Origin: Pseudoips prasinana
Taxonomy: Eukaryota > Arthropoda > Insecta > Lepidoptera > Nolidae
Length of the DNA stretch: 64,000 bases
Reading direction: 5' to 3'
Assembly: GCA_951640165.1 (NCBI GenBank)
Contig: OX621258.1
Location: forward strand, 3,371,501-3,435,500
The translations under genes and the position numbers were made by a program. Of the stretch, positions 1-10,089 are shown one piece after another. Numbering within the stretch: position 1 is the stretch's first letter; every line of letters starts with the position of its first letter. The notes under the pieces are model-generated. The model had not been told where the DNA came from. It did not search any database and saw nothing but the letters and a program-made list of their open reading frames with translations.

Positions 1-4
1 AATA

Positions 5-97
5 CGGGCCGATGATCTTGTGAAGGTCGCTGAAAGTCGCTGGATGTGGGTAGCACAAGACCGGCAATTATGAAGATCTTTAGGGAGGCATTAATGA
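5..97 (+). mobile_element. LINE-B (RTE-like) 3' end, truncated
   Basis: Matches the last part of the LINE-B reading frame seen best at 25795-26158 (DDLVRVAGSRWMR then a WRSLGEAFVQ-like end). The window edge cuts the upstream part. The terminal (TGATGA)n tail is missing and the match fades near position 97. Confidence 0.7.
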
Positions 98-237
98 TAG
101 CATTATTCGCAAAGCAAAGCATAAATCTATTCACAAAAATGCTGTAACTAGAATTGAATAGTTTTCAATGTGATAATGACAATGGCGGATGACTACATTT
201 ATGATTTCCAAAAGGTAATTCATAAATATAATCGTCC
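98..237 (-). repeat. SINE5-like 3' tail, diverged
   Basis: Resembles the tail of the SINE5 copy at 41575-41835: a cgcaa-gcaaagc block on the left and aaatataatcgtccg on the right. The tRNA-like head is absent. Weak match. Confidence 0.35.
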
Positions 238-500
238 GTTTTTAGGGTTCCGTACCCAAAGGGTAAAACGGGACCCTATTGCTAAGACTTCGCTATCTGT
301 TTGACAGTCCGTCTGTCAACCGTGATAGTTAGACAGTTGCAATTTTCACAGATGATGTATTTCTGTTGCCGCTATAACAACAAATACTAAAAAACAAATA
401 TCCAATACAACAAACGTGAATTTTGTTGCTCGTTTTTATAGATAATGGTACGGAACCCTTCGTGCGCGAGTCCGACTCGCACTTCGCCGGTTTTTTTTTT
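238..500 (-). repeat. GGCC repeat, short form
   Basis: Starts (reading minus) with ccggc and a diverged gtgcgagtcggactcgcgc block and ends in ggaaccctaaaaa. The same body is found at 764-1034 in the opposite orientation, so the two form an inverted pair 263 bp apart. No coding capacity. Confidence 0.75.
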
Positions 501-763
501 CAATTTTGATCTTGCAATCAGCCTCTCAGGCTTAAGCAGATTCGTTCCAAGTGGATAGCGTGTAAGAGGTTTATTCTTTCCACCGAAGATCTACCTCTCT
601 TTTCTTAATGTTTTAGATCATAGAGTGACTAACTATGTTGACGTTTACATAAAAAGAACACAAAGTCGAATAAATAACATCCAAAGTCTGTTAGAAATAC
701 ATGTCGCATTGCATCCACTAATCTCGAGCACCCTTGATTGTCTTCTGTTCTGTGGTTACTTGT

Positions 764-1034
764 TAAAAAAACCGGCCAGGTGCGAGTCGGACTTGCGCAC
801 GAAGGGTCCCGTACCATTATCAATAAAAACGAGCAAAAAATTCACGTTTGTTATATGGGAAGCCCCTTAAATATTTAAATTATTTTGTTTTTTTGTCAGA
901 AATGCATCGTCTGTTAAAATTTCAACTGTCTAACTATCACGGTTCATGAGATACAGCCTGATGACAGACGGACAGACAGCGAAGTCTTAGTAATAGGGTC
1001 CTATTTTACCCTTTGGCTAGGGAACCCTAAAAAT
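764..1034 (+). repeat. GGCC repeat, short form
   Basis: Begins aaaaaccggccaggtgcgag and ends ggaaccctaaaaa. The internal block with gacagacggacagacagcga matches 61430-61667 and the fragment at 12112-12203. The ORF reading into this repeat at 625-870 is incidental. Confidence 0.75.
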
Positions 1035-1539
1035 CATATACTGATGACCTTTTAGACCTGAGGACTACTCTCCAGAGCAAAGTTATCAGTTTAATATTCG
1101 CAAATTAGTCGAATGTACTTAGTATGACGCGCGTCACATGTAGCTTCAGCTAATAGAGGCCACGGGTTCGATAAGGAAACACGGGTTAGCCCGGAAATGA
1201 CGTAAGCACAATTGTTGCGCCATATCTATGAATGGTTTACTATATCGTGCGTGCGTGTGAGTCATTGGAGGCGTGATAGTTTTATCAATGATGCGTGTGA
1301 ACGGCATAAAGATAAATTGTGTGTTTTGGGACTGTCACTTGATTTTGTCACGTAGTATTTTGAAGTAATTGTAATGAATATGGAGAAAATCTCCATATTT
1401 ACCATACTGAGTTTCACTGAGTTTGTTTCGCTTGGTCTTCTCAGTTAAGAGAGAGTCTCAGAAGCAATAGGTTGAACCAAAAAAAAATTGTCTGCTTTCA
1501 TAGTAAAAGAAAGTTAGTAACTCTTTATTATACTCTTAA
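1035..1539. other. Unassigned intergenic stretch
   Basis: No convincing ORF or repeat match. It contains a small perfect fold-back at 1377-1399 (AATATGGAGA / TCTCCATATT, 3-nt loop) and a possible B-box-like cacgggttcgat near 1160. Confidence 0.4.
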
Positions 1540-1748
1540 ACGTAGTTTGTTGGTAAATGCTTGCCTTTCACTCCGCAGGTCGTGGATTCGATTCCCACCT
1601 AGATATTTATGGGCATGAACATGTTTTTTTTGTCCTGAGTCGGGGTGTAATTTTCTATATAAGTATGTATTTACAAAAGAAAAAAGTAGTACAATATGTA
1701 GTATGTCAGTTATCTGGTTTCCATAGTACGAACTCTGCTCAGTTTAAA
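1540..1748 (+). mobile_element. SINE2 (tRNA-derived), 5' truncated
   Basis: Carries the B-box region ggtcgtggattcgattccca, then the SINE2 body (gagtcggggtgtaat, tatataagtatgtatt) and the 3' block with agtacgaactctgctcagttt. The A box is mostly lost. Confidence 0.75.
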
Positions 1749-1802
1749 ATAATAGTTTTTTATAATGCTTAGATAATAGTAAAAATAATACCTTCTTATG
1801 TA

Positions 1803-1912
1803 TATAATTACATCCAGACTCAGGACAGACAACCATCTGTCCTGGGTGGGAATCGAACCCATGACCTGCGGCGTGAACAGCAAGTATTTACCAACTACGC
1901 CAACTAGCTCGT
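1803..1912 (-). mobile_element. SINE2 head and proximal body
   Basis: Reverse complement reads the SINE2 head ttggtaaatacttgctgttc, then the B box and cccacccaggaca, then the gagtctggatgtaat motif. The 3' half is missing. It lies tail-to-tail with the preceding SINE2. Confidence 0.75.
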
Positions 1913-2008
1913 CAACATAACCATGTAATCCTCTCAGCAGCTAAGGTTGCCTATCAGAGATCTAGGAATCTTCAAAATGGCAACAACGCATGGAATGGGA
2001 TATGCCAT

Positions 2009-2172
2009 AATCGTCACGCTTGGCAGACGGGTTGTCGCAGTAAGATGGTCATAGTACTCAGGAGGAAGCTGCTGCCCGTCCTCTGGTAGATATTCCCTCG
2101 GGTCAGCTTCTTGGCCCCTACGGTATGAGATGGGGTGATGATATTCTGATATTCACCGCCGTCACCACACAG
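2009..2172 (+). repeat. RepX interspersed repeat
   Basis: Contains the RepX landmarks in order: cacgcttggcagacgggttg, gctgctgcccgtcctctggt, attccctcgggt, gagatggggtgatgatatt and cgtcaccacacagc. RepX recurs about ten times in the window in both orientations. No coding signal. Confidence 0.7.
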
Positions 2173-2173
2173 C

Positions 2174-2300
2174 AATGTTTTAATATTATTATTATCATTT
2201 ATTCAAATATCTTTCTTATTAAATACATTTTAAAATATATAAAAAACAGAAATATACATTTTAAAATATCAAAAATAGGATTTGCGACCGGCAAATTACT
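2174..2300 (-). mobile_element. LINE-D 3' UTR fragment
   Basis: Reverse complement of the 3' untranslated end seen at 43440-43565 (ccggt-gcaaatcctattttt through aataagaaagatatttgaat). Only the non-coding tail is kept. A short (TTA)n run follows at about 2303-2330. Confidence 0.7.
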
Positions 2301-2374
2301 ATTATTATTATTATTATTAGTAATCAGGCAGGCAGTTGAAACAACTGATAATTGCCTGTTTCTAGTACATTGAG

Positions 2375-2536
2375 TTAGCTTGTCTTTTTTGTTGTTATTA
2401 TGTGCTTGTCTAGTCTGTTCTTAAATATGTTGGTGTTTGGTGCTGACACTACATCTTGTGGTAGTTTGTTCCATGTTCGAAAGGAAATTCTTGTGGGGTA
2501 TATTGTGTGAGAAGCGGGTCTGAAGTTTAAAGAATG
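2375..2536 (-). pseudogene. LINE-E reverse transcriptase C-terminus remnant
   Basis: On the minus strand one open frame reads FRTWNKLPQDVV followed by FKNRLDK and a stop at 2375-2377. The pattern W-N-x-L-P-x-x-V-V-x-A then F-K-x-R-L-D-K is the usual C-terminal end of the polymerase of CR1/Jockey-type LINEs. The catalytic reverse transcriptase and endonuclease domains are absent, so this is a dead 5'-truncated copy. It abuts the LINE-D tail and may be a separate family. Confidence 0.6.
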
Positions 2537-2550
2537 GAATATGGATGGTT

Positions 2551-2863
2551 AATAGAGCAAAGAAATTTTATAATAATTAAAGAAATTATAAACTATTTTC
2601 ACTGGTTTATGGTATCGTGCATGGACGTGAATAGATAAAACTATGCAACAACACAAACCAATAGACTGCTGGTTATTTTTGTCACGTATTTCGAGGATAT
2701 TTCGAAGAACTGCCTTGCTTCGGGGTTTCCCTTGTGCCTATTAGGGATATGACTTTCATTAAAAATGTTTATAAATTCTACCTGTATGGACTAGCTAAAT
2801 TTAGGTTATTATATTAAATGATAACCCAAATTCCTTAAAAATACACATCATTTTTATTCTTGA
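2551..2863. other. Unassigned AT-rich stretch
   Basis: No ORF or recognised repeat. It ends exactly at a Helitron 3' terminus. Confidence 0.4.
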
Positions 2864-3174
2864 CTAGCTGTGCCCGCGACTTCGTCCGCGTGTTAATTAG
2901 TTTATTTTGTTTTTTTGTCAAAAAAAATATTTTTTCTAAAATAAAAGTAGCCTAAGTTACTCCTTATTACATCAGCTACCTGTCAATAAAAGTCCCGGCA
3001 AAATCGGTCCAGCCGTTTCAGAGATTAGCCGGAACAAACAGACAGACAGACAGACAAAAATTGTAAAAAAAAATATTTTGGAGTATGTACCTTATATATA
3101 TTCATATACATGTAGTAAAAATCGGTTATTTCAATATTACAAACAGACACTTCAATTTTATTTATTTGTATAGA
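2864..3174 (-). mobile_element. HelE non-autonomous Helitron
   Basis: Minus-strand 5' end is TCTATACAAATAAATAAAAT (TC start, host A outside). The 3' end is a GC-rich hairpin followed by GGGCACAGCTAG, with host T next. The 311-bp length matches the HelE copies at 6513 and 23979. It encodes no Rep/helicase, so it would need an autonomous partner. Confidence 0.85.
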
Positions 3175-3184
3175 TAACCTAAAT

Positions 3185-3510
3185 TTGTAGTAACAAAGAT
3201 TGAAAAAGGTGAGATGGTTTGGCCATTTAGAAAGGATGAATGAAAGAAGATTGACAAAAGAAGTATACCTGGCCTGTGTGAATGGTACAACCGGAAGGGG
3301 AAGACCTCTTAGAACATTCTCCGATCAAATCGGAGACGTACTTAAGAAAGGTCAGGTCAGAAGTACCCTAAACCGGCGAGCATGTATGAAGAATATTATG
3401 TCAGTAAACGAAGCGAAAGAGGTATGCAAGGATCGTAACAAATGGAAGTCCGTTGTCTCTGCCTACCCCTCTGGGAAACAGGCGTGAGTCTATGTATATA
3501 TGTATTTTTA
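3185..3510 (+). pseudogene. LINE-A (RTE-like) polymerase C-terminus
   Basis: Open frame 3200-3487 reads [20 protein letters not shown], then [20 protein letters not shown], then [12 protein letters not shown] and a stop. Related frames occur at 11350, 26217 and 47024, and minus-strand fragments at 55574 and 62000. The R-W-x-G-H block followed by G-R-P-x-R-T-x-x-D is typical of the end of RTE-type LINE polymerases. The tail (gtctatgtatatatgtat) resembles the short tandem tails of that clade. No reverse transcriptase catalytic core is present, so this is a 5'-truncated insertion directly after a Helitron. Confidence 0.7.
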
Positions 3511-3542
3511 TTCTTGATTAATATTGCGGCCAGACTTGTCAT

Positions 3543-3583
3543 CATGGCTGAAATTTAACCCTCATGGTTAAATTTTAGCCATG
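3543..3583. repeat. Fold-back palindrome, 18-bp arms
   Basis: catggctgaaatttaacc (3543-3560) and ggttaaattttagccatg (3566-3583) are inverted repeats with one mismatch and a 5-nt loop. Confidence 0.85.
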
Positions 3584-3644
3584 GCGGTCTCAGCAGATCA
3601 AAAAGAAGTAAAATCAAATTAATGAAAGGTATGGTTTGATGAAT

Positions 3645-3948
3645 CAAAGTAACTGACATAGCCGTAAGAATTGCCAAGCTGAAGTGGCAGTGGGCGGGGC
3701 ACATAGCTCGTAGAGCCGACTGCCGTTGGGGCAGAAAGGTTCTCGAGTGGCGACCACGAACCGGAAGACGCAGCGTGTGGAGGCCCCCTACAAGATGGAC
3801 CGATGATCTTGTGCGGATCGCTGGAAATCGCTGGATGCGGATAGCGCAAGACCGGCAATTGTGAGAGGCAATTGTGAGGGAGACCCTTGTCCAGCAGTGG
3901 ACATCTTTCGGCTGATATGATGATGATATATATATATATATATATTAG
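3645..3948 (+). pseudogene. LINE-B (RTE-like) 3' end
   Basis: Conceptual translation follows LINE-B: IAVRIAKLKWQWAGHIARRA, then RKVLEWRPRTGRRSV, then the WRS/GE..VQQWTSFG-like end, but the frame is broken by small indels near 3860-3890. It ends in a tgatgatga tail followed by a TA microsatellite at about 3929-3948. The polymerase core is absent. Confidence 0.7.
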
Positions 3949-4058
3949 TTACATTAGCAAACACTTAAGTATTAAGAGAATTTAGTATGTTTAACTAAAG
4001 CCCTCCTCTCTTCTACATTTGCTGTGCCCGACAGGGTCCATAATGATGCCATATAATA

Positions 4059-4083
4059 GGTCTTTACCTATGAAATTGCCGTT
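4059..4083 (+). repeat. Mariner terminal inverted repeat, left
   Basis: 25-bp repeat beginning GGTCTTTACCTATGAAATTG. It is perfectly inverted relative to 5316-5340 and is the expected transposase binding and cleavage site. Confidence 0.93.
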
Positions 4084-4133
4084 TTGTATGAAAAAATTTA
4101 AACGAATTTTTTTCATGATTTTTTTTATTTGTA

Positions 4134-5153
4134 TTAATCGAAGTAATCACCCATGCAATCAATGCATCTTTGCCATCGCAGTGGCAGTTTATTGATGCCC
4201 TTCTTAAAGAAATCAGCTGGACGGGAGGCAACAAATTCTTCAAAGGCATTTTGTACTGCCTCTCGGGTATTGAATTTTTTTCCCGCCAAGAAGTTATCCA
4301 AATTCTGGAAAAAGTAGTAGTCTGTAGGCGCAAGGTCTGGTGAGTAGGGCGGATGACGGAGAGCTTCCAACCCCAGTTCTTGCAACTTGGAGACCGTCTG
4401 CTGTGCAGTATGAGGTCGCGCGTTGTCGTGCAGGAGCAGCGGAGACGAGCGATTGACCAATGCTGGTTGGAGATGCGCCAGCTTCTCCATCATTGTGCTC
4501 AGTTCTTCACAGTACACATCTGCAGTAATGCTCACCCCGTTTGGTAAGAAGCTGTGATGAATCACACCGGCGCTAGACCACCAAACAGTGACCATCACTT
4601 TTCTAGGGGTAAGTTTTCGTTTAGGGCATTGTTTAGGTGCTGAACCAGGATCCAACCAACTTGCTGAGCGCTTGCGGTTATCAAACAGAATCCATTTTTC
4701 ATCGCAGGTAACAATGCGGTTCAAAATTCCTTCATTTGTGTGTCTGTTGAGCAGTGCAAGGCACGTCTCGACGCGTACTTCGCGCTGGCGATCATTGAGT
4801 TCGTGGGGCACCCATTTGTCAAGCTTTTTTACCTTGCCAATTTGACGCAAATGGACCAATATTGTTTTGACGCTAACGTCGAAAGCTGCTGCTAATTCAG
4901 CCGTAGATTGTGTATCATCAGCTTCCACAACCGCCTTTAATTCGTCATTGTCGACCAAAGTCTTCGGACGACCGCGAGGTTCATTTTTCAGGTCGAAATT
5001 TCCAGAACGGAAGCGAGCAAACCAATAACAGGTGGTGCGTTGGTTTGTAGTGTTAGCTCCGTAAACGTCGTTGATGTTGCGTGCCGCTTGTGCCGCGTTG
5101 CTGCCACGACGGTACTCATATTCCATAATTACTCGAATTTTTAACGTATCCAT
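4134..5153 (-). CDS. Mariner transposase, intact DD34D
   Basis: Cut-and-paste transposase of the Tc1/mariner superfamily, expected to act in the nucleus on the element's own inverted repeats. From the chosen start (ATG at 5151-5153, MDTLKIRV) it has 339 residues, close to the usual mariner length of about 345; the longer frame from 5192 adds 13 residues unlike the family. N-terminal helix-turn-helix regions cover about residues 8-110, with the FRSG and GRPKT segments between them. The linker WVPHEL is at about 114-119. The catalytic acidic residues are visible: D151 in TCDEKW, D243 in HDNARPH and D278 in APTDYYFF, with 34 residues between the last two. There is no stop or frameshift. The stop is TAA at 4134-4136, about 75 bp inside the left inverted repeat. 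Activity is untested, but no obvious defect is visible. Confidence 0.93.
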   Translation of the reverse strand: MDTLKIRVIMEYEYRRGSNAAQAARNINDVYGANTTNQRTTCYWFARFRSGNFDLKNEPRGRPKTLVDNDELKAVVEADDTQSTAELAAAFDVSVKTILVHLRQIGKVKKLDKWVPHELNDRQREVRVETCLALLNRHTNEGILNRIVTCDEKWILFDNRKRSASWLDPGSAPKQCPKRKLTPRKVMVTVWWSSAGVIHHSFLPNGVSITADVYCEELSTMMEKLAHLQPALVNRSSPLLLHDNARPHTAQQTVSKLQELGLEALRHPPYSPDLAPTDYYFFQNLDNFLAGKKFNTREAVQNAFEEFVASRPADFFKKGINKLPLRWQRCIDCMGDYFD

Positions 5154-5315
5154 GATGACGAAAAAGATTGAAATGCGATGAAAATGTAACACTAATCAAT
5201 AAAGAAATGACTACTTTTGGAAAAAAGAAACCATGTTTTTAAAATAAAATTAATTTGAAATTAGAATTCTTAGCCAAACAAAAATTATTTTGATTTGAAA
5301 TGGCCAGTACTGCAG

Positions 5316-5340
5316 AACGGCAATTTCATAGGTAAAGACC
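5316..5340 (-). repeat. Mariner terminal inverted repeat, right
   Basis: Exact reverse complement of 4059-4083. A TA dinucleotide follows at 5341-5342. Confidence 0.93.
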
Positions 5341-5374
5341 TAATATAATTATAACACCTAATCAACATTGTGGA

Positions 5375-5455
5375 ATGCAACAATGTGTCCTAGGTGGGGA
5401 TCGAACCCACATCCTCAGACTTAGCAGTCTAACTAACCACTAGAGTAAGGAGTCA
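5375..5455 (-). mobile_element. tRNA-like SINE head, single copy
   Basis: Reverse complement reads tactctagtggttagttaga (A-box region), an anticodon-like GACTGCTAAGTC, then gtgggttcgatcccca (B box). There is no good acceptor-stem pairing and the SINE-like trailer lies toward lower coordinates, so it is better read as a tRNA-derived SINE fragment than as a tRNA gene. Confidence 0.5.
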
Positions 5456-5504
5456 GTTAATTAAAGGGTATATGGTGAGTTTATAAATTCTAATAATACT
5501 CTAT

Positions 5505-5812
5505 TCACACACTCACGCACACAAACGCAATATATTTTGTTTTTGTTTCTTTTTATCCCTTTAAGTAATTAAATTTTAAAATAATTAAATTTTTACATAT
5601 ACAGCGCAGCGACTGCCTCCAAAATGTAATTTAAATTAAGTACACGATTGTACACTGCCTCCCAAAATATAGGCAAATTAGCCTAGCTTGGGAATCAGTT
5701 TTCGACAAGTTTTGCAATAATTAAGTACCTACCTATAAGGCTCTAAACATTGTACTGAAATGAAGGAATGTACCTATGTATATTGGTGCCAATAAAACAT
5801 TTATATTAGTAT
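5505..5812 (+). repeat. LINE-L 3' tail
   Basis: Shares a cactcacgcacacaaa start and a tagcctagcttgggaatcag block with 60260-60545, ending near gtgccaataaaaca, which looks like a polyadenylation region. No coding part. Confidence 0.45.
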
Positions 5813-5967
5813 ATTAGAATGTATAAACTCACCATACTTTCTCAATCAAACATCAGACACTGCATCTAATATTTCGTAATACTTATCGCAACTTCCTTCA
5901 TTTTATATTGTTTTTTTTTTCTACCAATTGTATTAACCTTCCGTCACGCTCCACCTAATATTAATAA

Positions 5968-6280
5968 CTAGCTGTGCCCCGCGGTTTTACCCGCGTTAAA
6001 CTCTATAAAATATCACAGCTCATTCCCCGTAAGTGATAGCATGATAATATGTAGCCTATATGTTGACCCGACCCTTTAGTAATATTCATGCAAAATTTGA
6101 AGTAAATCTATCCAGTACTTTTTGAGTTTAGCCTGGACATACATACAGACTAACAGACAAAAATTCTAAAAATTATATTGTTGGCTTCGACATCGATTGT
6201 ATATCACGCCCCAAGTATCTTTTTCAAAAAATATTCAATGTACAGTTTTGAATTTCCTATGATTTTATTATATGTATAGA
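5968..6280 (-). mobile_element. HelA non-autonomous Helitron
   Basis: Minus-strand 5' end TCTATACATATAATAAAAT-like with host A outside. The 3' end has the hairpin GCGGGTAAAACCGCGG, then GGCACAGCTAG, then host T. Length is 313 bp and no ORF is present. Confidence 0.88.
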
Positions 6281-6512
6281 TTTAACACGTGGACAATAGT
6301 GTGGGTTATACGTTAAACAAATGTAATTATGAAAAACTGTAACTAATTGTAACGTGTAACTGTTTTTTGTCCCAAACAAAATAAAATGTTTTGTGTATTT
6401 TTTGTAATCTATAGGTACTGCAATTTCGCTAATGTCTTCTTATTTCAAATATGTCATCATTGGCTAATTAAATTACCAAAATTTTTCATTCTATATAGCG
6501 TATATCTATACA

Positions 6513-6819
6513 TCTATACAAATAAATAAAATTGGAGTGTCTGTTTGTAATATTGAAATAGCCGGTTTTTACTACATAAATATGAATATATATACGGTAC
6601 ATACACCAAAATAACATTTTTTACAATTTTTGTCTGTCTGTCTGTTTGTTCCGGCTAATCTCTGAAATGGCTGGACCGATTTTGACGGGACTTTTATTGG
6701 CAGGTAGCAAATGTAATAAGGCGTAACTTAGGCTACTTTTATTTTAGAAAAAATATTTAATTTTACTAAAAAACTAAATGAACTAATTAACACGCGGACG
6801 AAGTCGAGGGCACAGCTAG
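6513..6819 (+). mobile_element. HelE non-autonomous Helitron
   Basis: 5' TCTATACAAATAAATAAAAT preceded by A. The 3' end is ACACGCGGACGAAGTCGAGG then GCACAGCTAG followed by T. Same family as 2864-3174. Confidence 0.88.
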
Positions 6820-7289
6820 TAGCATATAAAAATCCAAGAATCTTTCGGGACTGCATTCCAGCAACCAATTTATATACTTATCTCTATTGAACACCTGAAA
6901 TAATTAGATCTCCAGCCAATCTCCACCGCTTAAAAGCACTAAATAAACAATTTAATCTTCCTACAGTCTATAAAAAAACCACTAAATCATTCATTGTTTT
7001 ACCACGAGATGGCGTTTGTTTACTTTATCTTTCATCGCCGCTTGCGCATTTAGCGGATATAAAACACTTCGAGTTATTAACGTTTTATTTGGAATATATT
7101 AAAAGAATTTATTTGTTTTACTTTACTCTAGATAGGTGAATGGCGTTGAGAGAACGGTGTCTGTTTATCATCGACTGTTAATCTATTAGTCCAGGATGTA
7201 CTTGTAAGTGCTTTGAACCTGTGATTTTTAAAATAGGAACAGTTGGGAATATTTATTCTATTTCATGTATAATTAGCAGGTACCCCATA
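6820..7289. other. Unassigned stretch
   Basis: AT-rich, no supported ORF, no repeat match found by eye. Confidence 0.4.
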
Positions 7290-7480
7290 GTATGGCCCCT
7301 CTATTTCCCCCCTGTATAGTAGTCGTCCAAAAAAATGTCTACCAGGGAACCAGCAGCGTTTCTCCGAGTGCTAAAACCATCGTACTACGATCGCCAACCC
7401 CTGCAATAAGCGTGGGGGTTATGGTATATCTCCTCAAATTGTGAGTCTTCGAGGAAGTCCAGCAGTGGACGTCTTTGACA
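7290..7480 (-). repeat. RepX, diverged, with LINE-B-like end
   Basis: Reverse-oriented RepX landmarks (accagcagcgtttctcc, tactacgatcgccaacccct, gcgtgggggttatgg), then cagcagtggacgtcttt, as in LINE-B tails. Heavily diverged. Confidence 0.5.
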
Positions 7481-7656
7481 TAATATTGGAAATAGTTTGC
7501 TAATAATTATTTTGGTGGTATTTCAGACTACTAAGGGTATTGAGTCTGAACGGCCTAAAGTGAATGGACAGAGGGGTATTCGACCTTAACCATAAATTGT
7601 CTACGTTCTAAAGGACCGGTGATATTAAATTGTAAAAATAATAGTTTAAAAAAACT

Positions 7657-7936
7657 AAAAAACACGCTTTATATAAAATTCAACTAAAAATAGAAAATTA
7701 ATTTTAATAAATTTAAATTGAAAATAGAGTACCTATAAAAATATTTTTATTGGAAAAAAAGCATGGCAAATATTTTTCTGACAGAAATGAGCAAAAGAAT
7801 TGTTATTTTAATAATATCTTAAAAAACATCCCACGCTTTTTTACAATAAAATATTTTTTTACATTACTTTTAATTTAAATTTATTTAAATTTATTTTCTA
7901 TTTTTAGTTGAATTTTAAATAAAGCGTGCTTTTTGG
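7657..7936. mobile_element. MITE-P, about 60-bp inverted ends
   Basis: The left end has acacgctttatataaaattc and the right end gaattttaaataaagcgtgc. The inverted similarity continues through a ctaaaaatagaaaa block for about 60 bp. A related deleted copy is at 19927-20105. No ORF. Confidence 0.65.
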
Positions 7937-7991
7937 TTTTATTAATCTATTAATTACTTTAACATCAATTCTTTCCTTATCGACTATAGAT

Positions 7992-8582
7992 AAAAACCGG
8001 CCAAGTGCGAGTCGGACTCGCCCATGAAGGGTTCCGTAACAGAAGTATTTCAGTTGATTAAATGAAAGGTAAATTGCGGTTTACGATTTATGACGTATTA
8101 AAAAAAACTACTTACCAGATCTCGTTCAAACCAATTTTCGTTGTTAGTTTGCATAGTAATGTACATCATATATTTTTTTTAGTTTTATTATTCTCTTATT
8201 TTAGAAGTTACAGGGGGTGGGGGGCACTCAATTTACCACTTTGAAAGTGTCTCTCGCGCAAACTTTTTTAAACGTTTAGAAAAAAAATATATTAGAAACC
8301 TTAATATCATTTTTGCAGACCTATCTATAGATACCCCACATGTAAGAATACTATGAATTTTTTTGATGTCAGTTCTTGTATGGGGAACCCCCAAAATTAA
8401 TCTTTATTTTCAATTTTTTGTAAAAATTAAATTAATGCGGTTCACAGAATACATCTATATTATATTTTTTCCGAAACTTGGTATAAGTTTCGGAAAAAAG
8501 TGGCTGTGTCATACGGACAGACAGACATGACGAATCTATAAGGGTTTCGTTTTTTGCCATTTGGCTATGGAATCCTAAAAAT
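7992..8582 (+). repeat. GGCC repeat, long form
   Basis: Begins aaaaaccggccaagtgcgag, carries gggttccgtaac near the left end and an imperfect tatggaatcctaaaaa at the right, so its ends hold short inverted GGGTTCCGTA / TACGGAACCC motifs. A purine run lies near 8212-8224. Other long copies are at 38381, 49868 and 58572. Confidence 0.75.
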
Positions 8583-8604
8583 TATATAAATTGGCAAAAA
8601 TCAT

Positions 8605-8795
8605 ATTTTGCAAATTGAATAATGGAATAATATAATCTTATCAAATAAGTGTATCGGTCCTTGATAAATCTACAAAGTTTGAATGAAATCTGACCATTTA
8701 AAGTGGGCCAAAATCGCGTCTTAAGGAGTCAGTTACAAACATACAAAAATACAAGTGAAGCTAATATAAAGCATGTAAAAAAATTAATCTCATTA
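8605..8795 (+). repeat. Repeat Q
   Basis: Matches 19675-19868 in inverse orientation (gtatcggtccttgataaat, aaggagtcagttacaaacat). Nature unknown, no ORF. Confidence 0.6.
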
Positions 8796-9059
8796 ACTAT
8801 ATCAAGTACATTCGAGTGCAAAAGTTAAAAACTTTAATTAATATTCAATCTTCAGCCAATGCGTTCAGCGTTGGCAAGTTGTCAATTTTAATTATTACCA
8901 TCGACACGACAAGACGAAGATTTTCTATAAAATAATCTAGGAAACTCAACTTTGATTTTAGAAAAGGCCCGCCAAGTGGATTCTTCTTCATCACGTCACA
9001 CCATGATGCGATCACAGCTGAAGACCTCTCCAAAAAAAAATCCGCAATGGAATTATGTT

Positions 9060-9230
9060 CATAATTTAGAGCAATATGCCATAATCGGTAAGTTTGGCAG
9101 AATGGCGAAGGCAGTTTATGGTCAAAATTCTCAGAGTGACGTTGTAGCCCGTTCTCGGGTCCATGTTCCCACGGGACGAGTTCTACGCCCCCGCAAGACA
9201 ACAACAGAAACGGTGTGGGCTTGTCAAGAG
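9060..9230 (+). repeat. RepX, strongly diverged
   Basis: Order gccataatcggtaagtttgg, ctcagagtgacgttgtagcc, cacgggacgagttctacgcc follows RepX. The overlapping ORFs on both strands have no family signature. Confidence 0.45.
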
Positions 9231-9296
9231 GCAAAAACGCTCATTTGGGGAACAGCAAAAAGTTTAGCTCGATATGACATTAAATTAAATTTATGA

Positions 9297-9730
9297 AATG
9301 AAATTAAATGAAATTTATTCAGCACTTGGGTAGTAACATACACTTGTACTTGTCAAGCTCACAATGCAGTACATAAACATAATGGATAGTATAAAAGTTA
9401 CAAAAAGAAATTAATTAGTCCGTCCAAACCGCACTGTTTTATCGCATATATTTTCTGATATCCTTAAATAAATAACAAGTTACTAATCTATTATTTGAAA
9501 TTTAGTTCTACTATATTAAAATTAAAGAATGGAAGACTAAAGCAAAAAGACGAAATTCTAAATGAGGGTGTGATCAGATGCACGGAATCACCGACGCGTT
9601 AATGGGCCAAAGCGATCCTAGCCGCTGAGGAGCCTGCCCTAGCTAGCCTGCGGCGTTCTCTAGCTACCTAGGTGGACACAAAACGAGATGAACTGAAAGC
9701 CCAACTACCCGCGACTATTCAAGAAACTCA
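9297..9730 (-). mobile_element. LINE-J 3' end
   Basis: Reverse complement ends with cccaagtgctgaataaattt, a polyadenylation-like terminus also seen at 10860, 41165 and 47505, and contains gcctgcggcgttctctagct and cgcgttaatgggccaaagcg in antisense. Non-coding tail only. It faces an inverse copy at 10377-10860. Confidence 0.65.
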
Positions 9731-10089
9731 TGTGCACTAAGTGCGCATGGCAGTTTACTAAGACGATGGATATGGCAGCCATCTTCGGGCGCTCCAACGC
9801 AACGCCGTGTCGACTAGGAGCTGAAATATTCGTCATGGCCGAAAATCGGTCAGACCAATCATTTTCTTTTTCAGACGATTATTAGATATGGAAAATTACT
9901 GAAAGCATTGTGTGTAAAGGAGATAAAACATTTCCTTATAAAACTATCTTTTTGTATAGATTTTTCCTTTAATACACTGATAGTTATGTACCTATAGGTT
10001 ATTGACCGTCTGATATAGATAAGTTTTATTTCTAGGCATTATAATAAATCTCTCACATTCTCTCACATTGATACCCCTACTGTTACATT

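Larger units (their letters stand above)
4056..5343 (-). mobile_element. Complete mariner transposon (cecropia-like)
   Basis: The element is about 1.29 kb. Perfect 25-bp inverted repeats lie at 4059-4083 and 5316-5340. The outermost three bases agree except for one, and TA dinucleotides flank it at 4054-4055 and 5344-5345 (or immediately at 4057-4058 and 5341-5342), consistent with mariner TA target duplication. It contains one transposase gene on the minus strand. The end sequence and protein recall the cecropia subfamily from memory. Near-perfect ends and an unbroken gene suggest a recent insertion. Confidence 0.93.

Noticed and set aside
4353..4845. Plus-strand ORFs within the mariner
   Set aside because: Antisense shadows of the transposase gene.
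8845..9296. 129- and 114-residue overlapping ORFs on opposite strands
   Set aside because: The region overlaps a diverged RepX; neither translation shows family motifs.
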